A DNA stretch of 64,000 nucleotides from Liquidambar formosana (GCA_039720395.1 CM077821.1:434001-498000), one strand, 5' to 3'; positions 20,818 through 31,249 are shown, numbered from the stretch's first letter. Notes: generated from the sequence alone by a model not told the origin. Translations and numbers: made by a program.

Positions 20818-22830
20818 CTACTCTTGTTGTTGGACGGTCTCCCACATAGTGGGAAAATACTTTTTTAAGTACCGTCCGTTAATTGAACCACACTCTCTAT
20901 TTGAAACCAGATCCTCAATTACATAGGCTCCTCCAGGTATCACAACTTTAACTCTAAATGGTCCTTCCCAGGTTGGAGACCACTTACCAAAGACTGGGTC
21001 TTTAGAGCCCAAGGGTAGAATTACTTTCCAAACCAAATCACCAACGCCAAAAGATTTGAACTTCACTTTTTTATTATAGGCTCTAGCCATTTTCCTTTTC
21101 TGCACTTCAATAGAATCCAAGGCCCTAAGCCTTTCAGCATCCAGATTTTCTAATTCCACAATCATTGCCTCCCTATACTCAGAAGGCAACAATTTCTCTT
21201 GAAAAGCCACCCTCAAAGAAGGGATGGTGACTTCTAAAGGAAGGACTGCATCATGCCCAAAAGTCAAAGCAAAAGGAGTCGTCTTAATACTTTCTTTATA
21301 TGAAGTCCTATAAGCCCATAGAACCTCAGACAACTGCAAATGCCAAGTCCGAGGCTTATCCACCATCATTTTGCTCAATATATTTTTCAACACTTTGTTT
21401 ATAGCCTCCACCTGACCATTGGCCTGAGCATAATAAGGAGTGGAATTTGTAAGCTTTATACTATATTCCACTGCAAAGGCCTTAACTTGCTCCCCACAAA
21501 AAGACTTTGCCTGATCTGTATTAATAGTTTCAGGCAGTCCAAACCTATGCACAATGTGCTCTTTTATAAAACTAATCACGGCCGTTTGATCAACTGCATT
21601 TTTTGGAACGGCCTCAACCCATTTTGTAAAATAATCAGTGGCCACAATCACGAAATTATGCTGGCCTGATGATGGAGGATATATTTTTCCTATAACATCA
21701 ATCGCCCAACCTCTAAAAGGCCAAGGCTTTATAATGTATCGTAAATCGATGGCCGGAGCATGTTGAACTGGGCCATGTTTCTGGCAAGCACTACACCCCT
21801 TAGCATATTCTATACAATCTTTCAAGACTGATGGCCAATAATAACCATGTCTTCTTATTAACCACCTCATTTTTACCCCAGCCTGATGAGCACCACAAAT
21901 TCCCTCGTGGACCTCGGCCATAACTAACATTGCCTCATCTTTTCCAAGACATCTAAGTAACAAGCCATCACTACTCTTTTTATACAATTCCCCTTCAAAC
22001 ATCACAAACTGAGTGGCTAGCAACCTCAACTTTCTATCTTTTACCCCACCAGGATTTACCAATCTAATCATGATCGGTGTTCTCCAGTCACTAGAATCTG
22101 AATCAATTGCCATCACTTCCAAATCTAAACCTCTATCACGAATAGATGGTAAAACCCTTTTTTCAACCAAAACAGTTCTTTGGCCTAAACCATCTCTTAT
22201 TTTCAAACCTGAAGCCAACTGAGCTAACTCGTTGGCCTCCTTATTAAGGTCCCTTGGTTTAAATTTTAACACCACATCATCAAATAGATCTAGTAACTGG
22301 GAAGCAGTAGCAAAATAAGGTGATAACGCCCAACTGCTACATTTGAAAGTACCAGCCAACTGATTTATGACCAATTGGCTATCCCCCACAATCTCTATAT
22401 TCACCACATTCATCTCTTTCATAATCTCCAGGCCAATAATTAATGCCTCATATTCGGCCTGGTTATTACTGCATTCGAAATCTAATTGGAAAGCATATTC
22501 GTACCTTTGACCACCGGGAGAAGTAATAACAATTCCTGCTCCACACATCTTCTCCGTCCTGGAACCATCGAATTCCAGTATCCAGGCCGACAAATCTACA
22601 TACCCCAGATCCAGTTCAATTTCTTTTTCTTCAATGTCCATGGGATGATCGGCCAAAAAATCTGCTAGCACCTGACCTTTTACAGATTTTTGGGGAACAT
22701 GCCTCAATGCATACCCAGAGATTGCGAAAGACCAACGGCCGATTCTATTTCTAGAAATAGGCTTAGACAACATATACTTCACCAAATCATTTTTTGAGAT
22801 AATAGAAACAGTATGATTAGCAAAATAATG
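20818..22830 (-). CDS. Tat element pol, C-terminal part: archaeal-type RNase H and integrase
   Basis: Continues in frame with the RT ORF after the TAA at 22833-22831. The connector VKYMLSKPISRNRIGRWSF is followed by an archaeal-type RNase H: ILEFDGSRTEKMCGAGIVI (Asp), NNQAEYEALIIGL (Glu), EIVGDSQLVINQLAG (Asp) and DLNKEANELAQLA. This second RNase H is diagnostic of the Tat lineage. Integrase follows: an HHCC-type zinc region (VHEGICGAHQAG ... CSACQKH) and the core with AIDVIGKI (first Asp), INTDQAKSF (second Asp) and NGQVEAINK (Glu), then a C-terminal domain (VGDLVWKV, GPFRVKVVI, NGRYLKKYFP). The stop is about 108 bp from the convergent PMD gene end. It would be translated only by readthrough of the TAA, if at all. 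Confidence 0.88.
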   Translation of the reverse strand, partial: HYFANHTVSIISKNDLVKYMLSKPISRNRIGRWSFAISGYALRHVPQKSVKGQVLADFLADHPMDIEEKEIELDLGYVDLSAWILEFDGSRTEKMCGAGIVITSPGGQRYEYAFQLDFECSNNQAEYEALIIGLEIMKEMNVVNIEIVGDSQLVINQLAGTFKCSSWALSPYFATASQLLDLFDDVVLKFKPRDLNKEANELAQLASGLKIRDGLGQRTVLVEKRVLPSIRDRGLDLEVMAIDSDSSDWRTPIMIRLVNPGGVKDRKLRLLATQFVMFEGELYKKSSDGLLLRCLGKDEAMLVMAEVHEGICGAHQAGVKMRWLIRRHGYYWPSVLKDCIEYAKGCSACQKHGPVQHAPAIDLRYIIKPWPFRGWAIDVIGKIYPPSSGQHNFVIVATDYFTKWVEAVPKNAVDQTAVISFIKEHIVHRFGLPETINTDQAKSFCGEQVKAFAVEYSIKLTNSTPYYAQANGQVEAINKVLKNILSKMMVDKPRTWHLQLSEVLWAYRTSYKESIKTTPFALTFGHDAVLPLEVTIPSLRVAFQEKLLPSEYREAMIVELENLDAERLRALDSIEVQKRKMARAYNKKVKFKSFGVGDLVWKVILPLGSKDPVFGKWSPTWEGPFRVKVVIPGGAYVIEDLVSNRECGSINGRYLKKYFPTMWETVQQQE

Positions 22831-24330
22831 TTACAGCTTCATAACAGTATGAAAAATTACAAAACAAGACTTCTCAATAAAAGTATAATTTTGCTCAACA
22901 CTTGTCAAAGTCTTGCTAAGGTAATTCACAGCCTGCTCCTTTCCTCTGTCATTGACTTGAGCCAGCATAGACCCAATAGACTTTTCAGCTGCTGAAACAT
23001 AAAGCCTAAGTCCACGGCCTGGAGAAGGTGGACTTAAGACTGGTGGACTTGTCAAGTACTGTTTAACACGATCAAATGCCTCTTGATGCTCTTTTTCCCA
23101 AATGAATTCCTCCGTCGCCCGTAATTTCAGCAACGGCGAAAACACTCCTATTTTCCCTGCAAGATTAGAAATAAATCTCCGCAAATAGTTAATTTGTCCT
23201 AAAAACTTTTGCAGCTCCTTCTTATTTTTAGGAGGCTTAGTTTCCATGATAGCTCTGGCCTTATTTTTATCTACCTCAATCCCTCTTTGATGGACTAAAA
23301 ATCCTAAAAAGTTCCCTGCCTTTACTCCAAAAGCACACTTTAAAGGATTTAATTTCAATTGATGTTTTCTCATTCTATTCAAGGCCTTTTTTAAATCTTC
23401 TAAATGGCACCTATTCCCTTTGGACTTAACAACAACATCATCAATATAAACTTCCAAAAACTTGCCTATCATATCATGAAATATTGTATTCATAGCCCGT
23501 TGGTAAGTTGCCCCGGCATTTCTCAGGCCGAAGGGCATGACTCTCCAAGCGAACATTCCTATAGCTCCTGGACATCTAAAAGCCGTTTTTGGTATATCCT
23601 CTTCATCAATAAAAATCTGATTATACCCAGAATGGCCGTCCATAAAAGATAAAATCTCATGTCCAGCGGCCCGATCAACTAATACATCGGCCACCGGCAT
23701 GGGATACTCATCCTTAGGAGTTGCCAAGTTCAAATGTCTAAAATCTACACACACTCTCAATTTGCCATTTTTCTTAACAACAGGGACTATATTTGATACC
23801 CATTCAGCATACCTGATTCGAACAATGAAACCTGCTTTCAAAAGCCGCTCCACTTCTTCTTTGACCTTTAAAGTAACCTCAGCTGTTATACGCCTTGGTG
23901 GTTGTTTGAACGGTCTGAAACCTGGTCTGATTGGTAATTGGTGCTCCACCAACTTGCGATCCAGTCCGGGCATTTCATGATAATCCCATGCAAAACAATC
24001 TTTAAATTCCTTCAACAAGGCAATCAACTCCACTTTAAAGCCATCATCTAATAGCTGGCTGATGAATGTAGGCCTTCTATCTCCATTTTCTCCCAAATCA
24101 ACTTCCTCCAAAGGATCTTGAACATCGGCCTTATGATCATCAAGCTTGGCTGGTGCCACTTCCAATTCTTCTAAGCCGATCTCTTCTTCTTTTGAACCTT
24201 CTTCGGCCTCTGTAATACATTCTGCTTCAGAAACATCAAACAGGCTTTTCTCTTTGGCATATACAAGCAATCTTTGAGAAAGAGCTGCCAAACACTCTTC
24301 CTGCTCACTCCTTTTGGCTGTTCCACTCAT
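22831..24330 (-). CDS. Tat element pol, N-terminal part: reverse transcriptase and degenerate RNase H
   Basis: 499 aa. The ATG at 24330 overlaps the gag-protease stop in an ATGA. RT motifs: KLRVCVDFRHLNLATPKDEY, ILSFMDGHSGYNQIF, PFGLRNAGATYQRAMN, LEVYIDDVVVKSK (catalytic YIDD) and NFLGFLVHQRGIEVD, all intact. The first RNase H (LRLYVSAAEKSIGSMLAQ ... NYLSKTLTSVEQNY) lacks the usual catalytic Asp, as expected where an archaeal-type RNase H has taken over. The ORF ends at a TAA (22833-22831) after HTVMKL. The same frame continues for 15 codons into the next ORF, so the stop is a single nonsense codon and not a natural end. Confidence 0.9.
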   Translation of the reverse strand: MSGTAKRSEQEECLAALSQRLLVYAKEKSLFDVSEAECITEAEEGSKEEEIGLEELEVAPAKLDDHKADVQDPLEEVDLGENGDRRPTFISQLLDDGFKVELIALLKEFKDCFAWDYHEMPGLDRKLVEHQLPIRPGFRPFKQPPRRITAEVTLKVKEEVERLLKAGFIVRIRYAEWVSNIVPVVKKNGKLRVCVDFRHLNLATPKDEYPMPVADVLVDRAAGHEILSFMDGHSGYNQIFIDEEDIPKTAFRCPGAIGMFAWRVMPFGLRNAGATYQRAMNTIFHDMIGKFLEVYIDDVVVKSKGNRCHLEDLKKALNRMRKHQLKLNPLKCAFGVKAGNFLGFLVHQRGIEVDKNKARAIMETKPPKNKKELQKFLGQINYLRRFISNLAGKIGVFSPLLKLRATEEFIWEKEHQEAFDRVKQYLTSPPVLSPPSPGRGLRLYVSAAEKSIGSMLAQVNDRGKEQAVNYLSKTLTSVEQNYTFIEKSCFVIFHTVMKL

Positions 24331-27300
24331 GGAAACTCTTCTATAATACGCTTCTGCACCGGCCTGTAAGGAATTATAACATTAGGCCGGTGCATTTCCT
24401 TCATCACTTTTTCAACAGACTCAAAAGAAAAAGAACTCCCTTCTGTGGTCATCCTCTTTGGATTTCCATATTTGTCAGTTCCTATAAATTTGATTGGGCC
24501 AACCTCCTCACCATAAAGATATGCCTCTGCTGAATTTGATCCGGCTAGAAAGGGTTTCTGGTCTACCTTCACGATTTCTACATTATTACCATTCCAAAAG
24601 ATCAGAAATTGGTGCAATGATGATGGAACACAACAATTGGAATGCATCCAATCACGTCCGAGCAGTGCATTGTAAGACGAAGTTGAGTCGACCACAAAGA
24701 AAGCTGATAAGGACTCCCTGTTTCCAACGGCCAGATACACAGGTAACACCCCTTTAGTTTTGGTTATCCCACCAGAGAAATTCGCCACTGTGACTTCCGA
24801 AGGGATCAAATCTTTTTCAGTTTTCCCCAAAGTCTTAAGCATATTTGAAGGCAAAATATTAACGGCTGCTCCATTATCCACTAAAACACGTGGAACAGGG
24901 CTGCCATTCATATGTACCTTAATATACAACGGCCTCAAATGCTGTGTCATATCTTCAGATGGCTTCTCGAAAACCATCTTTTCAGTTCCTTCCTTTCTGG
25001 CTTCTGATATTACTGAGTTTACTAAAACCGCTGGGGCCTGAGCATCCACCACGTCACCAGCCATGTATTCACCTTGATCTGGCTTGGCCTGAAACGAAAT
25101 TGGCAAAGTAAAAACCATACTGCAACCGACAACAGGAGGTAAAGAACCAAACTGAATGCTAAACGACTCTCCCACACTTTCTTTATCTTCATCTTTGTCT
25201 TCCTCCATTACCAACTCCTTGCCTTTTCCTTTTTCAGACCGAGAATCTGTTTCAATTCTTTCTACAACAGATAAAATTCCGATCTTTGCCTTCTCCTCAA
25301 TTCTATCAACCACTATCTCCTCCCCTTTTCCTCGGCCTTCTTCCCTCCTACGTTCTGAAGCTCTACGGCGCTGCATCCTTCTTTTCTGGCTTCTGGAAGG
25401 AGGTTGTGGAAATTTGGGATGTTGCAGCCTCGTCCAGACTCCTTCTTTTGTCACCGGGGGCTTTACTGTTCTGGCAGGCCTGGAACTTTCACCTTCATCA
25501 GCATGTACCTGCGCAACATTGTTAATCTGGGGATTGGACTCTATAGGTTTTCGATGCCATGACCAATTCCTCTTAACCACAAGAGGCATTGGTCTCACAG
25601 GAACATAAGGCCGTGGATTTCTACCAACGTAAGGATTAGGCCGATTATAACAAGGCCTAATCTGCTGTTGGCATTGGACACACATCTGGGATCGAATCCT
25701 CGGGTTATTCATTGTAGGCCTCTGTCTATACTCAAACCTTGGAGGAATTCTTACACCATGGACTTCATGATTCCTGAAACTCCTCAGATCGATTGAAGCG
25801 ACATTCACGGCCAGAAAAGGATCTGAAGTTACCACCATATCGTCTTTCTTTTCAGGAAACTTCAACATCCCACGATTAATCCCATCTTGAACAAGATTAC
25901 GGAACACTACACAATTGTTGGTGGTATGAGATTTCACCCCATGCCACTTGCAATATTGTTCAGCTTCATTAGTTGGGACCTTATGACCTTCCAACACTCT
26001 GAGGTATTTCCCTACAAGCAAATGATCAAAAATATCACTTGCTTTTGAAATATCAAAAGTATATTTCTTCCCCACGTCCATTGGGCTCCTCCTGGCCGTT
26101 GCTGTTGCTGGCGGAGGCACCTCAACGTCCTTTCTTTGCAAAGCTTGGCATACCATCGGCCTCTGGCCAATGATTTCTGCAAGATCAACTTCATAATTAG
26201 GATCCTGAAAATAAATCCCATAAGAAGAGCTGTTATATTGATCAACTTCTTTTAACAATCTTTCATATCTCGAGGTCCTGGTTGATAACTCAAACAAGTC
26301 CTCGAAGTCTACACCCTCAAACTTTTTCCTAAGATCAAAGTTCAGGCCGTTTTGAGCCAGCCTAACAAACTCAGGCTCTGGTAATGGTATTATACATTTT
26401 GTTCTAGCCCTCTTAAAACGAGAGATATATTGTTCAGATGTCTCCCCTGGCATTTGTCTAAACCTAGACAAATCTGCCATGGTCACCTCAGGTTCAGATC
26501 GATAAAATTGCATATGAAAACTCTCCTCCATATCCCCCCAAGAATGAATAGAATTCGGAGGCAAGTTGATATACCAAACAAAAGCAGGGCCGGTTAGAGA
26601 ATTCCCAAACAGCCTGAGTTTATAAAACTCGTTGTTTGCCAATTCTCCGCATTGAATTGTAAATCTTCCAACGTGTTCAACAGTAGAACGACGTTCTTCC
26701 CCAGAAAATAAAGAAAAATCAGGACATCTAAAGCCTCTAGGAAATTCATTACATTGATCAATCCATTCCGGATAAGGCTTTCTATACATTGGCCTACGAA
26801 TTCTTCTATTAGGATGATGGCCAACATATTGCTCGATCATATTCATTACTTCATTACGGTCAAGTCGACCGTTCTGAGGATTTCCATAATTTCTTTGGCC
26901 ATGTCTTTGGCCTGCATATTCAACATTTGGCATACTATGATTATCAATGACTGGCTCTTGTGGCCTAAAATGGCCACTGTTTGGTACAACATTAGAGAAC
27001 TGCCTATTGTCTCGGCCTACATTAGAGTCTGGTGATGTTTGAACTCTATATGGCCTGGGTTCATTCTCAAACAAAGGATTTGTCACCCTTTCAACAACTT
27101 CTTTCCCCTTAGGAATTTGAACAATTGAAGGACTTTGGTCGTTTACTCGGCCTGCAGTTTCTTGGCCGATAAAAACACCATTTTTCTTGCCCCCTCCCCC
27201 CTGGGAAGTCTCAATCACTGGTTGGTCGACTTGACCAGCCCTAAAAGGTGGAGGCACATAAACTTCATCAGGCCGAGGAAGTGGTGACCCTGAAGAAGGA

Positions 27301-27629
27301 TTGACAACATTCACCCCACTCGCTTTTTCTTGGCTTGAATCCATAGGACTCTTGCCTAACTTTTCTTTGTCTAAAAGTGCTTGAATAGCATTAGTCAGCA
27401 AACCTAATGCCGATTCAGTTTTAGCCGTTGAAATTTCATTTCTTTTTGCAGATTCTTTAACTGAAATCACAAGGCCTTGTATGGCCTCGGACATATCCTT
27501 GACGGAATTATCCAATTTTTCTAACATGGAGAACTCCCTAACAGGGACGTCCTCAAGTGAGGCTTCTTCCTCAGAAGGTTGCTGTCCTTCCAAGGCACTT
27601 CCAGTCGCACGAGTGTTTCTTTTCGACAT
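24327..27629 (-). CDS. Tat element gag-protease polyprotein
   Basis: About 1100 aa, uninterrupted. I chose the ATG at 27629 (MSKRNTRATG), which lies 11 nt past the primer-binding site; a GTG two codons earlier is unlikely to be used. The gag capsid-like region is around residues 325-460 (LFGNSLTGPAFVWYINLPP, MPGETSEQYISRFKRARTKC). A zinc-knuckle-like CKWHGVKSHTTNNC lies near residue 560. A long charged linker with an RRMQRRRASERRREEG basic patch follows. A retropepsin-type aspartic protease comes near residue 916 (RVLVDNGAAVNILP, DNG instead of the common DSG) with YNALLGRDWM. Gag and protease are fused; RT starts in another frame at the ATGA overlap. Confidence 0.9.
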   Translation of the reverse strand: MSKRNTRATGSALEGQQPSEEEASLEDVPVREFSMLEKLDNSVKDMSEAIQGLVISVKESAKRNEISTAKTESALGLLTNAIQALLDKEKLGKSPMDSSQEKASGVNVVNPSSGSPLPRPDEVYVPPPFRAGQVDQPVIETSQGGGGKKNGVFIGQETAGRVNDQSPSIVQIPKGKEVVERVTNPLFENEPRPYRVQTSPDSNVGRDNRQFSNVVPNSGHFRPQEPVIDNHSMPNVEYAGQRHGQRNYGNPQNGRLDRNEVMNMIEQYVGHHPNRRIRRPMYRKPYPEWIDQCNEFPRGFRCPDFSLFSGEERRSTVEHVGRFTIQCGELANNEFYKLRLFGNSLTGPAFVWYINLPPNSIHSWGDMEESFHMQFYRSEPEVTMADLSRFRQMPGETSEQYISRFKRARTKCIIPLPEPEFVRLAQNGLNFDLRKKFEGVDFEDLFELSTRTSRYERLLKEVDQYNSSSYGIYFQDPNYEVDLAEIIGQRPMVCQALQRKDVEVPPPATATARRSPMDVGKKYTFDISKASDIFDHLLVGKYLRVLEGHKVPTNEAEQYCKWHGVKSHTTNNCVVFRNLVQDGINRGMLKFPEKKDDMVVTSDPFLAVNVASIDLRSFRNHEVHGVRIPPRFEYRQRPTMNNPRIRSQMCVQCQQQIRPCYNRPNPYVGRNPRPYVPVRPMPLVVKRNWSWHRKPIESNPQINNVAQVHADEGESSRPARTVKPPVTKEGVWTRLQHPKFPQPPSRSQKRRMQRRRASERRREEGRGKGEEIVVDRIEEKAKIGILSVVERIETDSRSEKGKGKELVMEEDKDEDKESVGESFSIQFGSLPPVVGCSMVFTLPISFQAKPDQGEYMAGDVVDAQAPAVLVNSVISEARKEGTEKMVFEKPSEDMTQHLRPLYIKVHMNGSPVPRVLVDNGAAVNILPSNMLKTLGKTEKDLIPSEVTVANFSGGITKTKGVLPVYLAVGNRESLSAFFVVDSTSSYNALLGRDWMHSNCCVPSSLHQFLIFWNGNNVEIVKVDQKPFLAGSNSAEAYLYGEEVGPIKFIGTDKYGNPKRMTTEGSSFSFESVEKVMKEMHRPNVIIPYRPVQKRIIEEFP

Positions 27630-27639
27630 TGACACCTAC

Positions 27640-27658
27640 GGTCCCACCGGGCGTGCCA
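27640..27658 (-). other. Primer-binding site of the Tat element
   Basis: On the minus strand TGGCACGCCCGGTGGGACC begins 6 nt inside the 5' LTR and starts with TGG, complementary to a tRNA CCA end. I do not assign the primer tRNA; comparison with the host tRNA set would settle it. Confidence 0.65.
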
Positions 27659-27664
27659 AAATGG

Positions 27665-28479
27665 TGTTCGCACTAAAAACTGGGTTCTGAGGCCGATGGA
27701 TTTTTGCGGGCGTGCCAGGGCCAAGTTCAGCCCGAAGTTGTGCGTACACAACCCCTTATGAATTGTGAATGGATTGTCAGGCGATTGCAAAAGGAAAAGG
27801 AGTTTTTCCTTTAAAGTTCTGGCGTGAATGTCACAAAAAGAAACAAGAAAACATGTAAATATCAAATTTAAATGAAAAGAGTTGAGAACACATTACCAGC
27901 CATGATTTGAAAATGAAATCCACAAAGCTTGAATTCCAAATACGAACCACAAGTAATTACAGCACAAGATTGTTTACAAGATTTGAAAAGAAACTGATTA
28001 CAAGAAAGTATTTGAAAGCTTGTCTAATTAAAACTACTCCTATGTTTGATAGATCCTGAGAAGGATTGGTGGTTGTGGAACCCCCATTACATCTTCAATT
28101 CTGCAATTTATAGTGCAGCAGCTAATTCCAACTGACTAGAAGTTATCAGCAGTTTTTCCCCGGCCTGCAAATTCGCCTCAACCTCCACGATGATAAAACA
28201 GTTTTTTGGTCAACCTGTAATAGCATGCCATATGTCCACAATTCGTTGAAAACCGCCATCTCTATGTTTGCAAACATAGTCCAGGTGCTCCCTTCTTTTA
28301 CAACCGCTACTCCATTACTTCTTCCACGATGATCACTCTATCACTTGACCGCTCTAAAAAACCCCATTGCCATGTGTCCACAATTCGTTGGCCAAAGACC
28401 CAACAAATCAGCAAAGAATTTTAATGTTAATGAGCCAATAATATTTCACCCCGCTGAAAACCGATTTTTGAAGGAAACA
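27665..28479 (-). repeat. 5' LTR of the Tat element
   Basis: 815 bp with TG...CA ends, two differences from the 3' LTR. Contains the TATA-like CTATAAAT (minus strand, about 28113-28106) expected to start the genomic RNA. Confidence 0.92.
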
Positions 28480-28484
28480 CATAC
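28480..28484. repeat. Target-site duplication CATAC, right side
   Basis: Matches 16671-16675. Sequence to its right is the former upstream continuation of the TNL 5' flank. Confidence 0.9.
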
Positions 28485-30930
28485 ATTGATTATTATTCGG
28501 AGTATGAAAATGCAAATTTGGATCACATTATTAGTATATATGTAATAGGTTCTTTTGGAATACATTCGTAAATTTATTAAGCACTTGCTAATTTAAATGT
28601 GTTGAATGTTAAACTCAAATCCAATGTCAAGCCTAGCCAGGCTTGGGTCAGGATAGCCATGATTAATTCCACTACCTGGCTGGCCGACCCAGCTGAGCTT
28701 GACTTAAGGGCGATGGCCAAGTCAATTTGGACCGCAACGTACGGGTAGGTCCTAAGTCATTTTCTTCTGGGGTTCTTTTTGTAACACACACCATGTGGAA
28801 AATTTTTTATATTTTTTATAAAATCTATAAAAAAAAAATAATAAAATAATAATAATGAAGATTTACAAATAAAATTGAAGGGTTCCAATACCCCTCTCCT
28901 TTTTATCAGGCTTGGCTTTAAGCCCTTTAAATTAGGCCCCAGACCAATTATGCTTTATTAAACACCATCTTTGTGCTTTTTACTTTTTTAAAAATTTGTG
29001 AAAATGCAAGCCTGGTTTTCATATTATTAATGTATTAGATCGGTTGTTTTGGAATACTTACATAATTTTATCAAGCATCAATTTTGTCAGTGTTTACTTT
29101 TTAGAATGTATTATATATTAGACTCAAGTCACAGGACGGGTCGGCTTGAGCCGGCATAGTCATGCAAATTTCAGTAGTTGATCCTGCTGAGCCTGAACAG
29201 ATGAGCCATGGACTAGTCAATTATTTATATGAGTAGGTGGTAGGTCATTTTCTTCTCGGGCCCCTTTTTCCGAAGGGAAAATGCCACGACCTACGGACCA
29301 AGATAAAAAAACTAAAAAAAAATGCCAGTAAGTCAGAAGCCTATACTTTAGCACTTGCCTTGGATTTCTTCCGTGTCTTTAACTTTGAAGAATGTTTTGG
29401 TTTTCATTTTCTTCTTCAAAAATAAAGAATCCCTTTCATACTGAAAAAAGAAAATAACTTTCTGAAACAACTTCTTGCCTCCTAGGTCAATACAAACAAC
29501 TTCTTTCATACATTTAAGTTGCGTGTCTTCTCGAAGAAGACGTAGATTATTTACAAGCGTAGGTGATAGGTCATTTTCAATGTGTTGAAAATTATGTTTT
29601 TGGGCGAGTCAATTATTTATAAGCGTAGGTGGTAGGTCATTTTCTTCTCGGGCTCCTTTTTCCGAAAGGAAAATGCCACGAACCTACCGACCAAAAAAAA
29701 AAGGGGGACTTTGGCCACAAGTCCATAAAGTTAGACTTGTGCAGCCCTAAGTCTATCATAAAATCTTATATAGCCAAAGGTCCTCTTAGATCTTTTCAAA
29801 CGATATTACCCCTTCACATTATGTAGCAAAAGGTTCCTCTTAGAAAGTTACATATAATCAATTTAACTGTTTTTTTAAATATTTTTTTATACATAATTTT
29901 ATATTCATCATGAGTCTTTTTCCTAATTTTTCCCAAAAATAAAAAACCAATTAAATTTGGGCAAACATCTACTTGTAATTGAAGTATGTACTAAACCCAT
30001 AGAAAAATAGTTACATGAAAAAAATTACTTTTAAGTCAATTGTGACTGAATTTTAGTCACAAATATTTTAATTTTACAAATTTTTAGTTTCAAACACATC
30101 AATTTAACTGATTCAATAGTTACATCTAATAAATTTAATAATTTTGTATGGGAAATTGTACAAAATTGAACCCACATTAAAATAGTTACATGTTTATTTA
30201 TTTTAAAACCGATACATCTAAATATGTAATCAGTGTAACTATTTTTTTTTTATACATAATTTTATTTTCATCATGGGTCTTGTTTCGAAAAACTCGACGA
30301 ATAGATTTTAAATATATAAATTTTATTGGAAATCGATATCTAGATCAAAAGTTATGTCATTTTAAAATTTGAAAACAAAAAATAACACTTAAGGGTAAAC
30401 TTGACTTTATGCATTTACCACGGTTACAAAAGTAAACTCATTTTACTTAAAAGTGGACTTATGGCTGCATAAGTTTACTGCATAGACTTATGCCTCTATA
30501 AGTCTTATAAAAGTAGATTTTTCGCTAATTTCCCCTTCTTCTTTTTTCCCTTTTAATTGTGAAAATGCAAGCTTGGAAAATGATTGGCGTACATGTTATG
30601 TGTGCCGGATTCTTATTACTTCTGACTTGCAATAGGTGCATGAAAATTTGAAATTTCTAGTGGTTAATTGGCCTGCTGCGCTAGACAAATGGGCCACAGC
30701 CTCGTTAATAATTTGAACCGCAAGACAAGGGTAGGTGGTAGGTCATTATTTCACCTAGTCTACATCTTCATATGACTAGATATGTGGCCATGTCTAGCTA
30801 ACAAAAACTTAACCTCATCTTGAAGCAAATTTTTCACATCGCAATAATTATGGTTCTACAAATGAATCCTTGAAATTCTAAGGGACATATATAAAAGACA
30901 ACTTTGAAACCAAAGCACGACAAAACGGTA
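28485..30930. repeat. Decayed tandem copies of the TNL upstream module
   Basis: No gene. A module with GGCTTGAGTC-AGCATAG, GGGCCATGGACTAGTC and GTAGGTGGTAGGTCATTTTC recurs at about 28630-28780, 29120-29290, 29560-29690 and 30590-30750. The 29228 and 29625 copies are near-identical over about 60 bp, some 395 bp apart. The related segment CAGGCTTGGCTTTAAGCCCT (about 28910) also precedes the TIR exons at 4714 and 57611. The rest is AT-rich. The module looks like TNL upstream DNA amplified without the genes. Confidence 0.55.
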
Positions 30931-30931
30931 A

Positions 30932-31246
30932 GGGCCTGTTTGGTTGTCTAATTTAAAATTAAAAAATTTAAGAAATTTTACATAAAGTTGAAGGTATAAA
31001 TTCATTACCTTGAATTAAAATATTTTAAAATGTTTGAAACTTTGAATCATCACTATCATTGATGTTGTATAATCAATTTTAAAAAATTTATGAAATGCCA
31101 CTATTTTGAATTTTCATTCTTATTTGTGATAATAACCATCATTTTCTTGCATGTTAGATGAATGACAAGAATCAATTCATGAAATGTCACTATTTTAAAG
31201 AATTAATTAAATGCCATTATTTTGAATTGAACAACCAAACAAGCCC
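30932..31246. mobile_element. Tourist-like (PIF/Harbinger) MITE
   Basis: The left end is GGGCCTGTTTGGTTGTC; the right end reversed is GGGCTTGTTTGGTTGTTC. It is flanked by TAA at 30929-30931 and 31247-31249. 315 bp, AT-rich, no ORF. Confidence 0.75.
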
Positions 31247-31249
31247 TAA

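Larger units (their letters stand above)
16676..28479 (-). mobile_element. Young Ty3/gypsy LTR retrotransposon, Tat lineage, with antisense PMD gene
   Basis: 11,804-bp element on the minus strand. The two 815-bp LTRs start TG and end CA, and I counted two substitutions between them. The 5-bp target duplication CATAC is at 16671-16675 and 28480-28484. Order in the sense direction: 5' LTR, primer-binding site, gag plus protease (27629-24327), RT with a degenerate RNase H (24330-22831), archaeal-type RNase H plus integrase (22830-20818), antisense PMD gene (17760-20709), polypurine tract, 3' LTR. A second, archaeal-like RNase H between RT and integrase, together with extra ORFs before the 3' LTR, are known Tat-lineage traits. 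The insertion is recent; one nonsense codon breaks pol. Confidence 0.93.

Noticed and set aside
27521..27865. Open frame crossing the 5' LTR (and its twin in the 3' LTR at 16649-16876)
   Set aside because: Lies in the LTR and overlaps the gag start in another frame; no known LTR protein.
16676..28479. Ogre-type Tat element
   Set aside because: Ogre elements have an extra ORF before gag; here gag starts 11 nt after the primer-binding site, so only the broader Tat lineage is supported.
28620..30750. CRISPR-like or satellite array from recurring modules
   Set aside because: Irregular spacing, unequal lengths and degeneration; they are decayed TNL upstream copies in a plant genome.
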